From Alicyclobacillus fructus (GTDB lineage: Bacteria > Bacillota > Bacilli > Alicyclobacillales > Alicyclobacillaceae): 64,000 nt of DNA. This document shows, in pieces, positions 36,423-45,528 of this stretch. The stretch lies in NCBI RefSeq assembly GCF_017329605.1, contig NZ_JAFMTY010000002.1, forward strand, positions 1 through 64,000. Reading direction: 5' to 3'. A model generated the notes under the pieces. The model ran no database searches. It saw nothing but the letters and a program-made list of their open reading frames with translations, and was not told the origin of the DNA. The stretch's first letter is position 1. Every line of letters starts with the position of its first letter. The translations under genes were made by a program, and so were the position numbers.

Positions 36423-38102
36423 TTACTCCGACATCTCGTTCATGGGATACGGATCGGTGACTCCCGCGTACTGCACCATCACGTCCATGCCGGACGCGGC
36501 GTGCTCGAGATCGTGGCAATGGAACATCCAAAGCCCGGGGTTGTCCGCGCGGAACGCGATGTCGTACGTCTCGCCCGGGAACACGTCGAGCGTGTCGAGA
36601 AAAATGGGGCTTCCCTTGACGGGGCGGCCATCCCGGGTCAAGACCTGGAAGTCGTGGCCGTGCAGGTGCATCGGGTGGATGTAGGGGCTGTCGTTCACGA
36701 TGTGCACGAGCACGTTGTCGCCGGTCCGGACGACGATGGGTGGGATGTCGGGAAATGCCCGGCCGTTGATGGTGTAGACCATGCTATCTGCGGACATGCC
36801 CACGCCAAGCTTCATCGTGTAGCGGACCTGATAGCGTTCGTTCAGGCGAAATACGGTCTCGCCCGGCAGGTGCCCGCTGCCGTAATCGGTGAAATCGAAC
36901 CACGGCTCGCGCTGGAGCTGGCTCAGGCTGACGCCCTGGAAGTGCGACCACGCGCCGGGCGAGCCGACGGCCGCGCGCAGCTCTTGGCGGGCGGTGGCGT
37001 CGGGATCGGCACAGACGAGGTATGCGGCTCCGGATGCCGGCACGCGGAACTCGATGTCGTACCGCTCCGCCGCGCCCACGGGCAAGAGGACGTTCTGCAG
37101 CCAGCCCGGGTTCGAGATGTCGTGGCCGTCGAGCGCCACCACGCGGAAGGGCGCGCCCACCAGGGTCAGAAGATGCGTCATGTTGCCGCTGTTCACGATG
37201 CGCAGCCGGACGAGATCGCCCGGTTTCGCGGGCAAGACGGTGGTGCCGTCGGCGTTCTGGTTGACCGTGTACGCGCCGTACATGCCGGCCATTTCGTCGA
37301 GCGCCGCCACGTCGTCCGCGGTCACGGCGAAGCCGTGCGTCTCAAGCGGCGGGCCGGGCAGCATGCGTTGGATGGCGGCGGATCCGCTCGCCGCGCCCTG
37401 CGCGCCCATCATCCCGCTCATGCCGTTCATGGCGCCTTGGCCGTCCTGGCCTTTGGTGAGATTCGCCATCATCGCGCGCGCGGTGGACTCCGTCGGCCAC
37501 TCGTGCAGGACCAGGGTATCGTCGCGATCGGCCGGGTACGGGTTCTGCTTCGGCAGAATGACGATGGCGCCGTAGAGCCCAAGTCCCACCTCTTCGAAGC
37601 TGTAGTCGTGCGAATGGTACCAGTACGTTCCGGCCTCGTTGGCCACGAATCGATAGACGTAGCTGCCCCCGGGCGGGATGGGATTCTGCGTGACGCCGGG
37701 CACGCCGTCCTCTGCTCCTGGGACGGGCAGGCCGTGCCAATGCACCGTGAGCGGCACCGACAGGTGGTTGTGGACGGTGACCTCCACCACGTCGCCCTGG
37801 TGCGCCACGAGCAGCGGGCCCGGCGCGGTGCCGTTGAAGGTCATGGCCCGGATGGCCTGGCCGTGAATCCGGATGGTTCGATATTCGGCGTTTAGCGTGA
37901 AGCGATCCACGCGCGCGCCCTTCGGAATTCGCGCCTGCAGCGCGCTGATGGGCGTGTATACGCCATTTGGCCCCGGCACGCGGGCGAGAGGGGCGCTCGG
38001 CGTTTCGCTCCCGTGCCGCGTTTCGACGAGTGCCGCGCCGCCGATGCCCGCCGCGAGCGCCACCGCGGCCGTCACGATCCCGACCTTCGCTGCCCGTCGC
38101 AT
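36423..38102 (-). CDS. Multicopper oxidase (CueO/laccase-like)
   Basis: The 559-residue exported protein starts with a basic, hydrophobic segment (about residues 1-25), a signal or anchor. All copper ligand motifs are present: HWHG at 121-124, HSH at 163-165, HPMHLHGHDF and HCHDLEHAASGM near the C-terminus, giving T1 and T2/T3 sites. A Met-rich insert (MMANL through MNGMSGMMG, about 205-230) resembles the copper-binding segment of CueO. It probably oxidises Cu(I) or other metals or phenols outside the cell, helping copper tolerance next to the copper-dependent respiratory genes. Confidence 0.92.
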   Translation of the reverse strand: MRRAAKVGIVTAAVALAAGIGGAALVETRHGSETPSAPLARVPGPNGVYTPISALQARIPKGARVDRFTLNAEYRTIRIHGQAIRAMTFNGTAPGPLLVAHQGDVVEVTVHNHLSVPLTVHWHGLPVPGAEDGVPGVTQNPIPPGGSYVYRFVANEAGTYWYHSHDYSFEEVGLGLYGAIVILPKQNPYPADRDDTLVLHEWPTESTARAMMANLTKGQDGQGAMNGMSGMMGAQGAASGSAAIQRMLPGPPLETHGFAVTADDVAALDEMAGMYGAYTVNQNADGTTVLPAKPGDLVRLRIVNSGNMTHLLTLVGAPFRVVALDGHDISNPGWLQNVLLPVGAAERYDIEFRVPASGAAYLVCADPDATARQELRAAVGSPGAWSHFQGVSLSQLQREPWFDFTDYGSGHLPGETVFRLNERYQVRYTMKLGVGMSADSMVYTINGRAFPDIPPIVVRTGDNVLVHIVNDSPYIHPMHLHGHDFQVLTRDGRPVKGSPIFLDTLDVFPGETYDIAFRADNPGLWMFHCHDLEHAASGMDVMVQYAGVTDPYPMNEMSE

Positions 38103-38203
38103 GTCGTCACTCCATTCGCCGTTTTCCCCGCAGATTTCCGTCGAGCGCCATGATACGCCTGACCACCCTTCGGATCAACGCGATCCGCCCGCGGGTCTCC
38201 GAC

Positions 38204-38680
38204 TCAGGTGCCTGAATTCGGGGATTTGTAAAGGCTCAGGCGCACGCCTTCTTCGTCTTCCGCGATCTCATATTCAAAGCCTCGAGCGTCGACCTCGGGG
38301 AGGAGGAAGACGGGGACGCGATCGTTCCAGATTTCCAATCCCATGGCTCCTGCCTGAAATTGCGGCTCTTCGTCCAACAGGGCGAGGGTCCGAAGCATAG
38401 GCTGCGGCGGCTCGAGACCTCGGTTGTCGAGATACCAGTAAGGTTGGGACCTCACGCGTTTCGTGAACTGGGATACGACGTGATCGTCCGCCAATCTCCG
38501 CACTGCGTGACGAAATCCGCGCTGTGAGAGAAAGCGAATGAGCGGCGCAGGTTTGAATGTGGCATGAAGCTCGAACACGTCGTCCTGCACGAGCGCATCC
38601 ACGTGCTCCATGATCAACTGGAACGGTTCTCCTTTTTTCAAAAGGATCTCCCGCACATCGAGTACGACAACCCTCCGCAT
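38204..38680 (-). CDS. DUF2249 domain protein, long form
   Basis: The frame is open to 39058, but ATG 38680 has AGGAGGG at 7 bp and gives MRRVVVLDVREILLKKGEP, the normal start of a DUF2249 domain (residues 1-75; FELHATFKPAPLIRFLSQRGF). About 80 further residues follow without recognised domain, ending SLYKSPNSGT. DUF2249 proteins accompany hemerythrins, NO- and nitrite-related genes in many bacteria, and their biochemical role is not settled. It is divergent from the ferredoxin gene, with a Crp-type box in the shared intergenic region. Confidence 0.8.
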   Translation of the reverse strand: MRRVVVLDVREILLKKGEPFQLIMEHVDALVQDDVFELHATFKPAPLIRFLSQRGFRHAVRRLADDHVVSQFTKRVRSQPYWYLDNRGLEPPQPMLRTLALLDEEPQFQAGAMGLEIWNDRVPVFLLPEVDARGFEYEIAEDEEGVRLSLYKSPNSGT

Positions 38681-38748
38681 AGCGATCCCTCCTGACGGTA
38701 GTTCCACGCCCTGCATCAACCATTGTGCGACAACCGACTCACGAGAGC

Positions 38749-38764
38749 TGTGATCTTGAGCACG
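38749..38764. promoter_or_regulatory. Candidate Crp/Fnr-family box between DUF2249 and ferredoxin genes
   Basis: TGTGATCTTGAGCACG fits TGTGA-N6-GCACG, eight of ten positions of the Crp consensus TGTGA-N6-TCACA. It lies 64 bp before the ferredoxin ATG and 69 bp before the divergent DUF2249 start. Confidence 0.5.
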
Positions 38765-38827
38765 CTTTGCCTTTGTCACGGGGCGTATGATGCTTGCAGG
38801 CGAGATGCGCCGAAGGGGGTCATCACG

Positions 38828-39067
38828 ATGACGTACGTCATCACGTCGCCTTGCATTGGCGAAAAGGCAGCGGACTGTGTCGAAGTCTGCCCCGTGGACG
38901 CGATTCACGACGGCGGAGCCACCTATCTGATTGATCCGGCTCGATGCATCGACTGCGGGGCGTGCGAGCCCGTTTGCCCCGTATCTGCCATCTTCCACGA
39001 AGAAAACGTGCCGGAAGACGAACGGCATTGGATTGAGATCAACCGGGCGTTTTTCCAAGGGGGATGA
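38828..39067 (+). CDS. 7Fe (3Fe-4S/4Fe-4S) ferredoxin
   Basis: The 79-residue protein has seven cysteines at 9, 17, 21, 40, 43, 46 and 50, the pattern of a ferredoxin with one 3Fe-4S and one 4Fe-4S cluster (Bacillus/Thermus FdxA type). It carries low-potential electrons in the cytoplasm. ATG 38828 with GAAGGGGG upstream is chosen; the longer frame from 38723 would include the regulatory box. It is the first gene of the plus-strand respiratory cluster and may feed a redox partner or Fe-S repair, but no partner is identifiable. Confidence 0.92.
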   Translation: MTYVITSPCIGEKAADCVEVCPVDAIHDGGATYLIDPARCIDCGACEPVCPVSAIFHEENVPEDERHWIEINRAFFQGG

Positions 39068-39103
39068 GGTCCTGAACGAGTTCTGAGATGTCCTTCAGGA
39101 ACG

Positions 39104-40450
39104 ATGGGCATGGACGTCACGAGGAAGGTGGTGAGCCATTTGGCAGACTCGACGTCGCGGCCGCTCACGGGGACCGGACCAGGACCTGTTGCTCAGTCTC
39201 CGCCAGTCACGTTGCCCTTGCGGTACATGGCGGTCGGACTCGTTTGCTTTCTGCTTTTTGCGTGCGATCTCGCCTGGCAGGTCAACCGCGGGGTGCTGTT
39301 TTCCCCGGGTGCGCCTGCCGGCGTGACGTTGACGCATCTGCTGACCCTGGGTGGGTTGATGTCCTTCGTCATGGGCGCCGTATATCAGCTTTCAACCGTT
39401 GCGTTTCTTGTGCCCATCGCAAGCGTTCGATGGGCCCGCGTCCTGTTCTACGCACATGTGGTGGGGCTCGTCGGTTTCCTGGCGAGCTTCGCAGCATGGT
39501 GGCCAGCCGGAATTGTGATCTTCGGAGCCTGGATGGCTGCAGTGTTGTACGGGTTCTGCGGGAACATGATGGTATCCTTGCTTCGCGCTCGCGATCGAGG
39601 TCCGATGTGGCGCTTTGTGTTCTTCGCTCACTTGCACCTCGCGCTGGCCCTTGCCGCTGCAGTCACCCTGATTCTCGGTGACGCGAATCTTTGGCCAGCC
39701 GCTCAGGCGGAACAGATGGCCATCCTGGCGACGCACATCCTGTTAGCGGGCGGGGGATTCTTCGGATTCTTGATCTTTGGGTTCAGTTACAAGCTCGTGC
39801 CTATGTTCACGCTGTCGCACGGCTACGACACCCGCTACGAACAGTGGGCCTTTTGGGCATCGCTGTTTGCGCTCTACGCGCTGGTCGTGTGGAGTTGGGC
39901 ACCCAGTCTTGCGATCGGGCTGGTATCGGCGCTTGGCGTCGTCGCGGCCTTCCTGACCCATGCGCTGGCTGTGCGGCAGATCTTGAAGAGGCGCGTTCGC
40001 AGGCGAGTCGAGGCACCCATTCGTGGCGTTCTGGCCGCGCTTGCGCTCGGCGTGCTATGGGCGATGGGGTTCGCTTGGCATGTGACGTCCTTTCGGGATG
40101 CTGCCATCTGGCGGGGATTGGTACCCTTCGCGCTCCTTGGATTCGTCTCCCTGACCGTCGTCTCACTAGCCTACAAGATCGTGCCTTTTCTCGCCTGGAC
40201 GCGGCGATTCGCCGGTACGAAGCGGACGGGATCGAGTGTTCTCATCTCCCATCTGCTTGATGTGTCCTCAGCGCGGTTTGTGATTGGAGGCATGGCGTTA
40301 GGAGCGACGGGGGTGGGCTTGGGGGCCCCGTTTGGCGCAGCTTGGCTGTGTGAGGCAGGTGCCTGGATGGTGGCGGCCAGCCTCGGCGTCTTCGCGTTCC
40401 ACATGTCGTCCGTGTTTCGGCGCGCGGCAAGGAAGGAGGGAAAAGTGTGA
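39104..40450 (+). CDS. Polytopic membrane protein, haem-copper oxidase subunit I/NnrS-like
   Basis: The 448-residue protein has about twelve hydrophobic helices. A recurring pattern of His, then small residues and F-x-x-G-x-x-Y is seen in HLLTLGGLMSFVMGAVYQL, THILLAGGGFFGFLIFGFSYKLVPMF and FVSLTVVSLAYKIVPF. That recalls haem-copper oxidase subunit I relatives and NnrS proteins linked to NO metabolism, but the full set of metal ligands is not evident. The start is uncertain (ATG 39104, ATG 39110, or TTG 39140 behind GGAAGGTGGTGAG). It overlaps the DUF59 gene by four bases. A similar protein is encoded at 47657. Confidence 0.7.
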   Translation: MGMDVTRKVVSHLADSTSRPLTGTGPGPVAQSPPVTLPLRYMAVGLVCFLLFACDLAWQVNRGVLFSPGAPAGVTLTHLLTLGGLMSFVMGAVYQLSTVAFLVPIASVRWARVLFYAHVVGLVGFLASFAAWWPAGIVIFGAWMAAVLYGFCGNMMVSLLRARDRGPMWRFVFFAHLHLALALAAAVTLILGDANLWPAAQAEQMAILATHILLAGGGFFGFLIFGFSYKLVPMFTLSHGYDTRYEQWAFWASLFALYALVVWSWAPSLAIGLVSALGVVAAFLTHALAVRQILKRRVRRRVEAPIRGVLAALALGVLWAMGFAWHVTSFRDAAIWRGLVPFALLGFVSLTVVSLAYKIVPFLAWTRRFAGTKRTGSSVLISHLLDVSSARFVIGGMALGATGVGLGAPFGAAWLCEAGAWMVAASLGVFAFHMSSVFRRAARKEGKV

Positions 40451-40749
40451 TTGATTTGCGAGAGGTGGAAACCCGTCTGCGTGAGGTATACGATCCTGAA
40501 CTCGGCCTGAACGTCATCGACCTGGGCCTCATCTATCGCATGGAAGAACCCGAGGAGGGACGACTCGTCATCGAGATGACCATGACGACACCAGGATGTC
40601 CGGCTCACGAGACGTTGATCGAGGCCGTCGAATGGGCTGCAGCGCGCGCCTTCGGCGTCGCGGAGGTCGACGTTCGTGTGGTGTGGAATCCGCCATGGAC
40701 GCCGGAACGCATGTCGCCGGAGGCCCGGCGCGTGTTAGGATGGATGTGA
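40447..40749 (+). CDS. DUF59/MIP18-family iron-sulfur assembly protein (SufT/PaaD-like)
   Basis: The 100-residue protein has the family pattern EVETRLREVYDPELGLNVIDLGLIY, then MTMTTPGCPAHE with the conserved Cys and ends VRVVWNPPWTPERMSPEAR. Such proteins help mature Fe-S targets. GTG 40447 overlaps the stop of the upstream membrane protein gene. Its place between that gene and the blue copper lipoprotein suggests a dedicated maturation task in this respiratory cluster, perhaps for the ferredoxin or a repaired cluster; the target is unknown. Confidence 0.88.
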   Translation: MIDLREVETRLREVYDPELGLNVIDLGLIYRMEEPEEGRLVIEMTMTTPGCPAHETLIEAVEWAAARAFGVAEVDVRVVWNPPWTPERMSPEARRVLGWM

Positions 40750-40779
40750 TCGACAAGTCGTACCGAGGAGCGAGCGAAT

Positions 40780-41316
40780 GTGAAGCGCATGTTGTGTTGT
40801 CTGGCTGCTTTGGGGACGGCGGCGTTCGCCGCAGGGTGCGGGGTATCAACGCCTTCCAGTTCCGAGTCACCATCCGACCTGGTCACGTGGGACGCGAAGC
40901 AACACCGGGTCGAGTGGACTGTCATTGCCGGCGATGGCAGCGCAAACGGCGGAATGAACTTCGACGGTTATGCCAACGGTGAGATGACGCTCGTGGTGCC
41001 GGTGGGCTGGAGCGTTTCCATGAAATTTCAAAACGCAAGTTTGACGCCGCACAGCGCCATGGTGGTGCCTGAGAAGGATCGCGCCCGCGCGAGCTTCGAT
41101 GCCAGCCTGCTCGCGTTCCCTGGAGCCGAGACGCCAAATCCATCCCAGGGAAGTCCCAAGGGCACGCAGGTCGATGTCGTGTTCACGGTCTCCCGGCCGG
41201 GGACGTACGCGCTCGTGTGTGGAGTCCCCGGACATGCCCTCGCAGGGATGTGGGACAAGCTCGAGGTGTCGCCACAGGCAAAGACGCCGTCCCTCATCGT
41301 ACACGGTACGTCGTAA
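40780..41316 (+). CDS. Sulfocyanin-like blue copper lipoprotein
   Basis: The 178-residue protein has a signal with lipobox AFAAGC (Cys20 as the lipid-bearing residue) and a cupredoxin domain with T1 copper ligands His91 (LTPHS), Cys147 (VCGVPGH), His152 and Met157. GVPGHALAGMW is the sulfocyanin signature known from Sulfolobus SoxE and some acidophiles. It should carry electrons outside the membrane. GTG 40780 has GAGGAG 10 bp upstream. It lies directly before the quinol oxidase operon, so it may bridge respiratory complexes or donate to the oxidase in place of cytochrome c. Confidence 0.88.
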   Translation: MKRMLCCLAALGTAAFAAGCGVSTPSSSESPSDLVTWDAKQHRVEWTVIAGDGSANGGMNFDGYANGEMTLVVPVGWSVSMKFQNASLTPHSAMVVPEKDRARASFDASLLAFPGAETPNPSQGSPKGTQVDVVFTVSRPGTYALVCGVPGHALAGMWDKLEVSPQAKTPSLIVHGTS

Positions 41317-41501
41317 GGGCACCGCGCGCCGGTGTCCTCGTTGCACAGTCCGTCAGTCTCGACGGTCCCGTGCGTTTCTCCCCGTTCAGATGCGATCATC
41401 CTGCCTCGTTCGACGTGACCATTCACGGCTGTTTTCCTCTCGTCACATCCTCGTCACATGTTTGAACAATCGATGGACGCCACGCATGGCCCCACGCTCT
41501 G

Positions 41502-41517
41502 TGTGATCGAACGCACA
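41502..41517. promoter_or_regulatory. Candidate Crp/Fnr-family box upstream of the quinol oxidase operon
   Basis: TGTGATCGAACGCACA reads TGTGA-N6-GCACA, nine of ten Crp consensus positions. It is embedded in a wider near-palindrome CTGTG-N10-CACAG (41499-41518) and lies about 50 bp before the GTG at 41568, inside the 250-bp gap after the sulfocyanin gene. Confidence 0.55.
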
Positions 41518-41567
41518 GAAGGCCGCGCCCCTTCACCTTACCGTGAAGTCGAGATAAGGAAAGGGGT

Positions 41568-42512
41568 GTGGATTCCGTGAGACAGAGGGGTCGCTGGTGG
41601 CGGTTCGGCCTCCTTGTGTTCGCTCCCTTTGCACTGGCGGGCTGCGGACAAGACGTGTTGGTCTTGCATCCGGCGGGCCCGGTGGCGAAGGAAATCGATC
41701 GGCTCATCGTCCTGTCGGTCATCCTGCTTCTTGTCGTGATTGTCCCCGTCTTGGCCTTGACGGCGTACATCGTGTGGAGATATCGGGACAAACCAGGCAA
41801 CCGGGCTCCCTATGCGCCCCATTGGACAGACAGTCGGTTGCTCGAGTGGGTGTGGTGGGCAATACCCGTCGTGATCGTCGGAATCCTTGGGGCGTACACG
41901 GCGAAGACCACATTCGCGCTCACACGCCCTCCCGAATCCAATTCCGATGTCGTGACCGTCGACGTTGTGTCGCTCGACTGGAAGTGGTTGTTTCTCTATC
42001 CCGACGAGCATGTGGCGACCGTGAACTACTGCGTGATTCCCACGGGAGTGCCGGTGCAGTTCGTACTCACCTCCGACGCGCCAATCAACTCCTTCTGGGT
42101 GCCTCAGTTGGCGGGCCAAGAATACACCATGCCGGGGATGGCCTTGCGGCTGTGGGTTCAGGCGGATGAACCGGGCAACTACTACGGACACGGTGCCAAC
42201 TTCACCGGCAAGGGATTTGCGGACATGGCATTCACGGTCGAGGCCCAACCCGAACAAGCTTTTGCCTCCTGGGCACTCATGCTCCGCCAGAGTGCGCCGC
42301 CCCTCACCCAAGCGGGCTATCAGCAACTGAAGGCGCCTGGCGTGGTCGGGCGGATTTCGTACGGTGGCTTTCCTAAAGGCCTCTTTGATCAGGTGGTATG
42401 GGAGGATGGAGGACAGTATATGCCGGGCATGTGGAATATGACCTCTTCGGGACATTCTCAGGCAAGTTCCGGCTCCAATTTGGCTTCGCTCTCGGGAGGT
42501 GAGGGGCGGTGA
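41568..42512 (+). CDS. Quinol oxidase subunit II (aa3-600/bo3 type, no CuA site)
   Basis: The 314-residue lipoprotein has a signal with lipobox LAGC (Cys26), two transmembrane helices (about 45-70 and 92-112) and an outer cupredoxin domain with SDAPINSFWVPQLAG. Where cytochrome c oxidases have the CuA motif with two Cys, this protein has GNYYGHGANFTGKGFADM and no Cys, so it is the quinol-oxidising form. The start is GTG 41568 or GTG 41577. The stop overlaps the subunit I start by four bases. It is part of the operon II-I-III-IV plus haem O synthase. Confidence 0.93.
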   Translation: MDSVRQRGRWWRFGLLVFAPFALAGCGQDVLVLHPAGPVAKEIDRLIVLSVILLLVVIVPVLALTAYIVWRYRDKPGNRAPYAPHWTDSRLLEWVWWAIPVVIVGILGAYTAKTTFALTRPPESNSDVVTVDVVSLDWKWLFLYPDEHVATVNYCVIPTGVPVQFVLTSDAPINSFWVPQLAGQEYTMPGMALRLWVQADEPGNYYGHGANFTGKGFADMAFTVEAQPEQAFASWALMLRQSAPPLTQAGYQQLKAPGVVGRISYGGFPKGLFDQVVWEDGGQYMPGMWNMTSSGHSQASSGSNLASLSGGEGR

Positions 42513-44479
42513 ATCCGGCGCTGCGGCAATTCGCGGATCATTTCTTGATGTGGAACGAAGGCCCACTGATCTGGATATCCGATGCGCTGATCGCGTTGAC
42601 TGTGGTCGGCATCGTCGTAACGCTGACCTACACCAAGCGCTGGGGCTGGTTGTGGAGAGAGTGGCTCACGACCACGGATCACAAGCGCATTGGGATTATG
42701 TATCTTGTCTGCGCACTGCTGATGTTGTTCCGCGGCGGGGTCGACGCGCTGTTGATGCGCACGCAACTGGCCTTTCCAGGCGAACACTTTCTGGACGCCG
42801 AGCATTATGATCAGATTTTCACCACGCATGGAACGATCATGATTCTGTTCATGGCGATGCCCTTCATCTTTGCGCTGTTCAATATCGTCGTGCCCCTCCA
42901 AATTGGGGCCAGAGATGTGGCCTTTCCGTATCTAAACGCGATCAGTTTTTGGTTGTTCTTTTTTGGTGCGCTCCTGTTCAATATCTCGTTCGTGTTTGGC
43001 GGTTCGCCGGATGCGGGCTGGGTGAGCTATCCTCCCTTGACCGAGCTCGGTTTCGATCCGGGGCCTGGAGAAAACTACTACCTTGTAGCCATCAACCTGT
43101 CCGGCATTGGAACCATCGCCACGGGGATCAACTTCCTCGTCACCATCTTGCGCATGCGTGCCCCAGGAATGACGTGGAATCGGGTGCCCCTTTTTACATG
43201 GTCCGTGTTGGCGGCTTGTATCGTGATACTGGCCGCGTTTCCGGCCTTGACCGTGGCGCTGGCGCTGTTGCTTCTGGACCGCCTCGCGGGTACGCACTTT
43301 TTCACCATCCTGCACGGGGGCAATCCCATGATGTTCATCAACCTGTTTTGGGTCTGGGGTCACCCGGAGGTTTACATCGTCATTCTCCCAGCGTTCGGCG
43401 TCTATTCGGAAGTCGTGGCGACATTTTCACGCAAGCCCATCTTTGGGTACAAGTCGATGGTGGCGTCCCTGCTGCTCATCAGTGTGATCAGTTATCTCGT
43501 ATGGGCACACCACTTCTTCACCATGGGTGCAGGGGCTGACGTGAACACCTTCTTCGCCATTGCTTCTATGTGCGTTGGAATCCCAACGGGTGTCAAAATC
43601 TTTAACTGGCTATTCACCATGTACCGCGGGCGCATCCTGCTGACGTTGCCCATGTTGTGGACCCTCGCGTTCATTCCGAACTTCGTCACGGGAGGAGCGA
43701 CTGGGATCCTGCTGGCCGCCGCGCCGGAGGACTATCAGTACCACAACAGCTATTTCCTCATCGCGCACTTTCACCAGACGCTTATCGGCGGTGTCGTCTA
43801 CGGCATGCTCGCGGGGATGTATTACTGGTGGCCGAAGATGTTTGGGTTCAAGCTCGACGAGAAGATTGGAAAAGTCGCGTTCTGGCTCTGGAATGTCGGG
43901 TTCTATGTGTGCTTCATGCCGCAGTACGCGCTAGGGCTGATGGGCATGCAGCGGCGTATGTACACGTACCCGGCCAACATGGGCTGGAACACCCTCAACC
44001 TCGTTTCAACCATCGGGGCATATCTCATGGGGCTCGCGTTTCTTGTCATCGTTTGGCAGGTTTTGTATAGCATTCGCCACGGCGAGCGCGACGTAACGGG
44101 CGATCCCTGGGACGGCAGGACGCTCGAGTGGTCTCTTCCGTCGCCAGTACCTGAATACAACTTTGCGGTAATCCCGACCGTAACGGCGCGCGATATGTGG
44201 TGGGCCGCGAAACACGAAGGACAGATGGAGCACGTGCGGCCGCGCGCGGAAGAGATCCGAGATGTCCACGTACCCAAGCACACCGCACGTCCATTCTTGA
44301 TTGGCCTGTCGTTCTTCGTCGCTGGATTCGGGTTGGTATTCCAATGGTATGTGTTGACGGTTGTTGGTTTGGTCGGCGTACTCTGCTGCTTGCTCATCCG
44401 AGCGCTGGAGGAAGACGACGAAGTAGTCATCGCCGCGGATACCATTCGACACCATGAGGCGACGTTGGGGAGGGTGTGA
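42509..44479 (+). CDS. Quinol oxidase subunit I (haem-copper oxidase)
   Basis: The 656-residue catalytic subunit has about 14-15 transmembrane helices. The first haem ligand is in TTHGTIMILFMAMPF, the CuB and cross-linked Tyr motif in WGHPEVYIVILP, the CuB histidines in VWAHHFFTMG and the two haem ligands in AHFHQTLIGGVVYG. It reduces oxygen to water with proton pumping, using quinol through subunit II. GTG 42509 overlaps the subunit II stop. The long C-terminal part with DMWWAAKHEG matches the CyoB/QoxB extension. Confidence 0.96.
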   Translation: MNPALRQFADHFLMWNEGPLIWISDALIALTVVGIVVTLTYTKRWGWLWREWLTTTDHKRIGIMYLVCALLMLFRGGVDALLMRTQLAFPGEHFLDAEHYDQIFTTHGTIMILFMAMPFIFALFNIVVPLQIGARDVAFPYLNAISFWLFFFGALLFNISFVFGGSPDAGWVSYPPLTELGFDPGPGENYYLVAINLSGIGTIATGINFLVTILRMRAPGMTWNRVPLFTWSVLAACIVILAAFPALTVALALLLLDRLAGTHFFTILHGGNPMMFINLFWVWGHPEVYIVILPAFGVYSEVVATFSRKPIFGYKSMVASLLLISVISYLVWAHHFFTMGAGADVNTFFAIASMCVGIPTGVKIFNWLFTMYRGRILLTLPMLWTLAFIPNFVTGGATGILLAAAPEDYQYHNSYFLIAHFHQTLIGGVVYGMLAGMYYWWPKMFGFKLDEKIGKVAFWLWNVGFYVCFMPQYALGLMGMQRRMYTYPANMGWNTLNLVSTIGAYLMGLAFLVIVWQVLYSIRHGERDVTGDPWDGRTLEWSLPSPVPEYNFAVIPTVTARDMWWAAKHEGQMEHVRPRAEEIRDVHVPKHTARPFLIGLSFFVAGFGLVFQWYVLTVVGLVGVLCCLLIRALEEDDEVVIAADTIRHHEATLGRV

Positions 44480-44482
44480 CGT

Positions 44483-45118
44483 ATGGCAGCGAGTGCACAC
44501 GCGATGGGAGAACCGCATGAGGCCGGGGATGGCGCTCTTCGCCTCGAGTACGCACATGCGCACGACCGCCTTCGGATTCTCGGCTTTTGGATTTTTCTCG
44601 CGACCGACATGATTTTGTTCGGTTGCCTATTTGCCACCTATCTTGTGCTTCGCACGCATACAGACGGCGGGCCCACGCCTGCCCAACTGTTCGATATGAG
44701 GGGATTCGGCGCGGAGACGCTGGCTCTGCTCACGTCCAGTTTCACGGGCGGTCTCGCCACGCTGTCCATGCGGGAAGGCCGGGGGAAGTTCGTCGCCCTC
44801 TGGATGGCGGTCACGGTTGCACTGGGAATGATCTTTTTGGCGATCGAGGCGAGCGAGTTCGCACATGATGCCTTCATCGGCGCGACATGGCAGAGAAGCG
44901 CCTTTCTATCATCGTTCTTCACGTTGGTGGGGACACACGGTTGCCACGTCACGTTCGGGGTTTTGTGGATGCTCGTAACGGGGTATCAGGTTCTTCGCCG
45001 TGGGCTGAACCCCAGCACGGCGCGCAAGGTTTTTGTTGTGAATCTCTATTGGCACTTCCTCGATGTCGTGTGGGTGTTGATTTTTACGGTGGTCTATCTC
45101 ACGGGGATGGTGATATGA
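44483..45118 (+). CDS. Quinol oxidase subunit III
   Basis: The 211-residue protein has five to six transmembrane helices. LGFWIFLATDMILFGCLFATY and GTHGCHVTFGVLWMLVTGYQ are typical of CyoC/QoxC. The ending YWHFLDVVWVLIFTVVYL is the conserved subunit III helix. It stabilises subunit I and proton uptake. GGGGAGGG lies before ATG 44483, three bases after the subunit I stop, and subunit IV follows directly. Confidence 0.95.
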   Translation: MAASAHAMGEPHEAGDGALRLEYAHAHDRLRILGFWIFLATDMILFGCLFATYLVLRTHTDGGPTPAQLFDMRGFGAETLALLTSSFTGGLATLSMREGRGKFVALWMAVTVALGMIFLAIEASEFAHDAFIGATWQRSAFLSSFFTLVGTHGCHVTFGVLWMLVTGYQVLRRGLNPSTARKVFVVNLYWHFLDVVWVLIFTVVYLTGMVI

Positions 45119-45119
45119 C

Positions 45120-45452
45120 ATGCCAAAGGCCACAGCTCATCTTCAAGAGGCAAAACGGCGGGATGGCAAAGACAGGCGCGCGTACATCGTCGGTTACGTT
45201 TTGTCGCTCGTCTTGACCGCCATCGCATTCGCAGCTGTCGGGATTCGTGCGGTGCCTGTCCAATTTCTTCTGGGCCTTCTTATGGCGCTCGCGGCGATAC
45301 AGGTGTTGGTCCAGTTGTTTCTTTTCATGCATGTGAAAGAAGGAGATGGCAGTCGTATCAAGGGAACGGCCATGCTTCTTGGCCTCTTCTTCACGCTTTC
45401 CATCGCAATCGGGTCTATCTGGATTATGTCGTTCAACAGCCAGGTCCAGTGA
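45120..45452 (+). CDS. Quinol oxidase subunit IV
   Basis: A 110-residue protein with three hydrophobic helices (YIVGYVLSLVLTAIAFAAVG, LLGLLMALAAIQVLVQLFLFMHV, MLLGLFFTLSIAIGSIWIM) and the conserved FLFMHV segment of CyoD/QoxD. ATG 45120 begins right after the subunit III stop. It is a small accessory subunit needed for assembly of the oxidase. Confidence 0.92.
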   Translation: MPKATAHLQEAKRRDGKDRRAYIVGYVLSLVLTAIAFAAVGIRAVPVQFLLGLLMALAAIQVLVQLFLFMHVKEGDGSRIKGTAMLLGLFFTLSIAIGSIWIMSFNSQVQ

Positions 45453-45528
45453 ACGATTCCGTTGTCGAGCTGGACGCTTTCGAGTTCAAGGGGAACAGGC
45501 GCGAAAATCCCATACGGGAGGTGTTCTT

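Noticed and set aside
39104-40450. Firm assignment as NnrS or NorB
   Set aside because: Helix patterns are suggestive, but the diagnostic NnrS motif and the full haem-copper ligand set are not visible, so only a general label is given.
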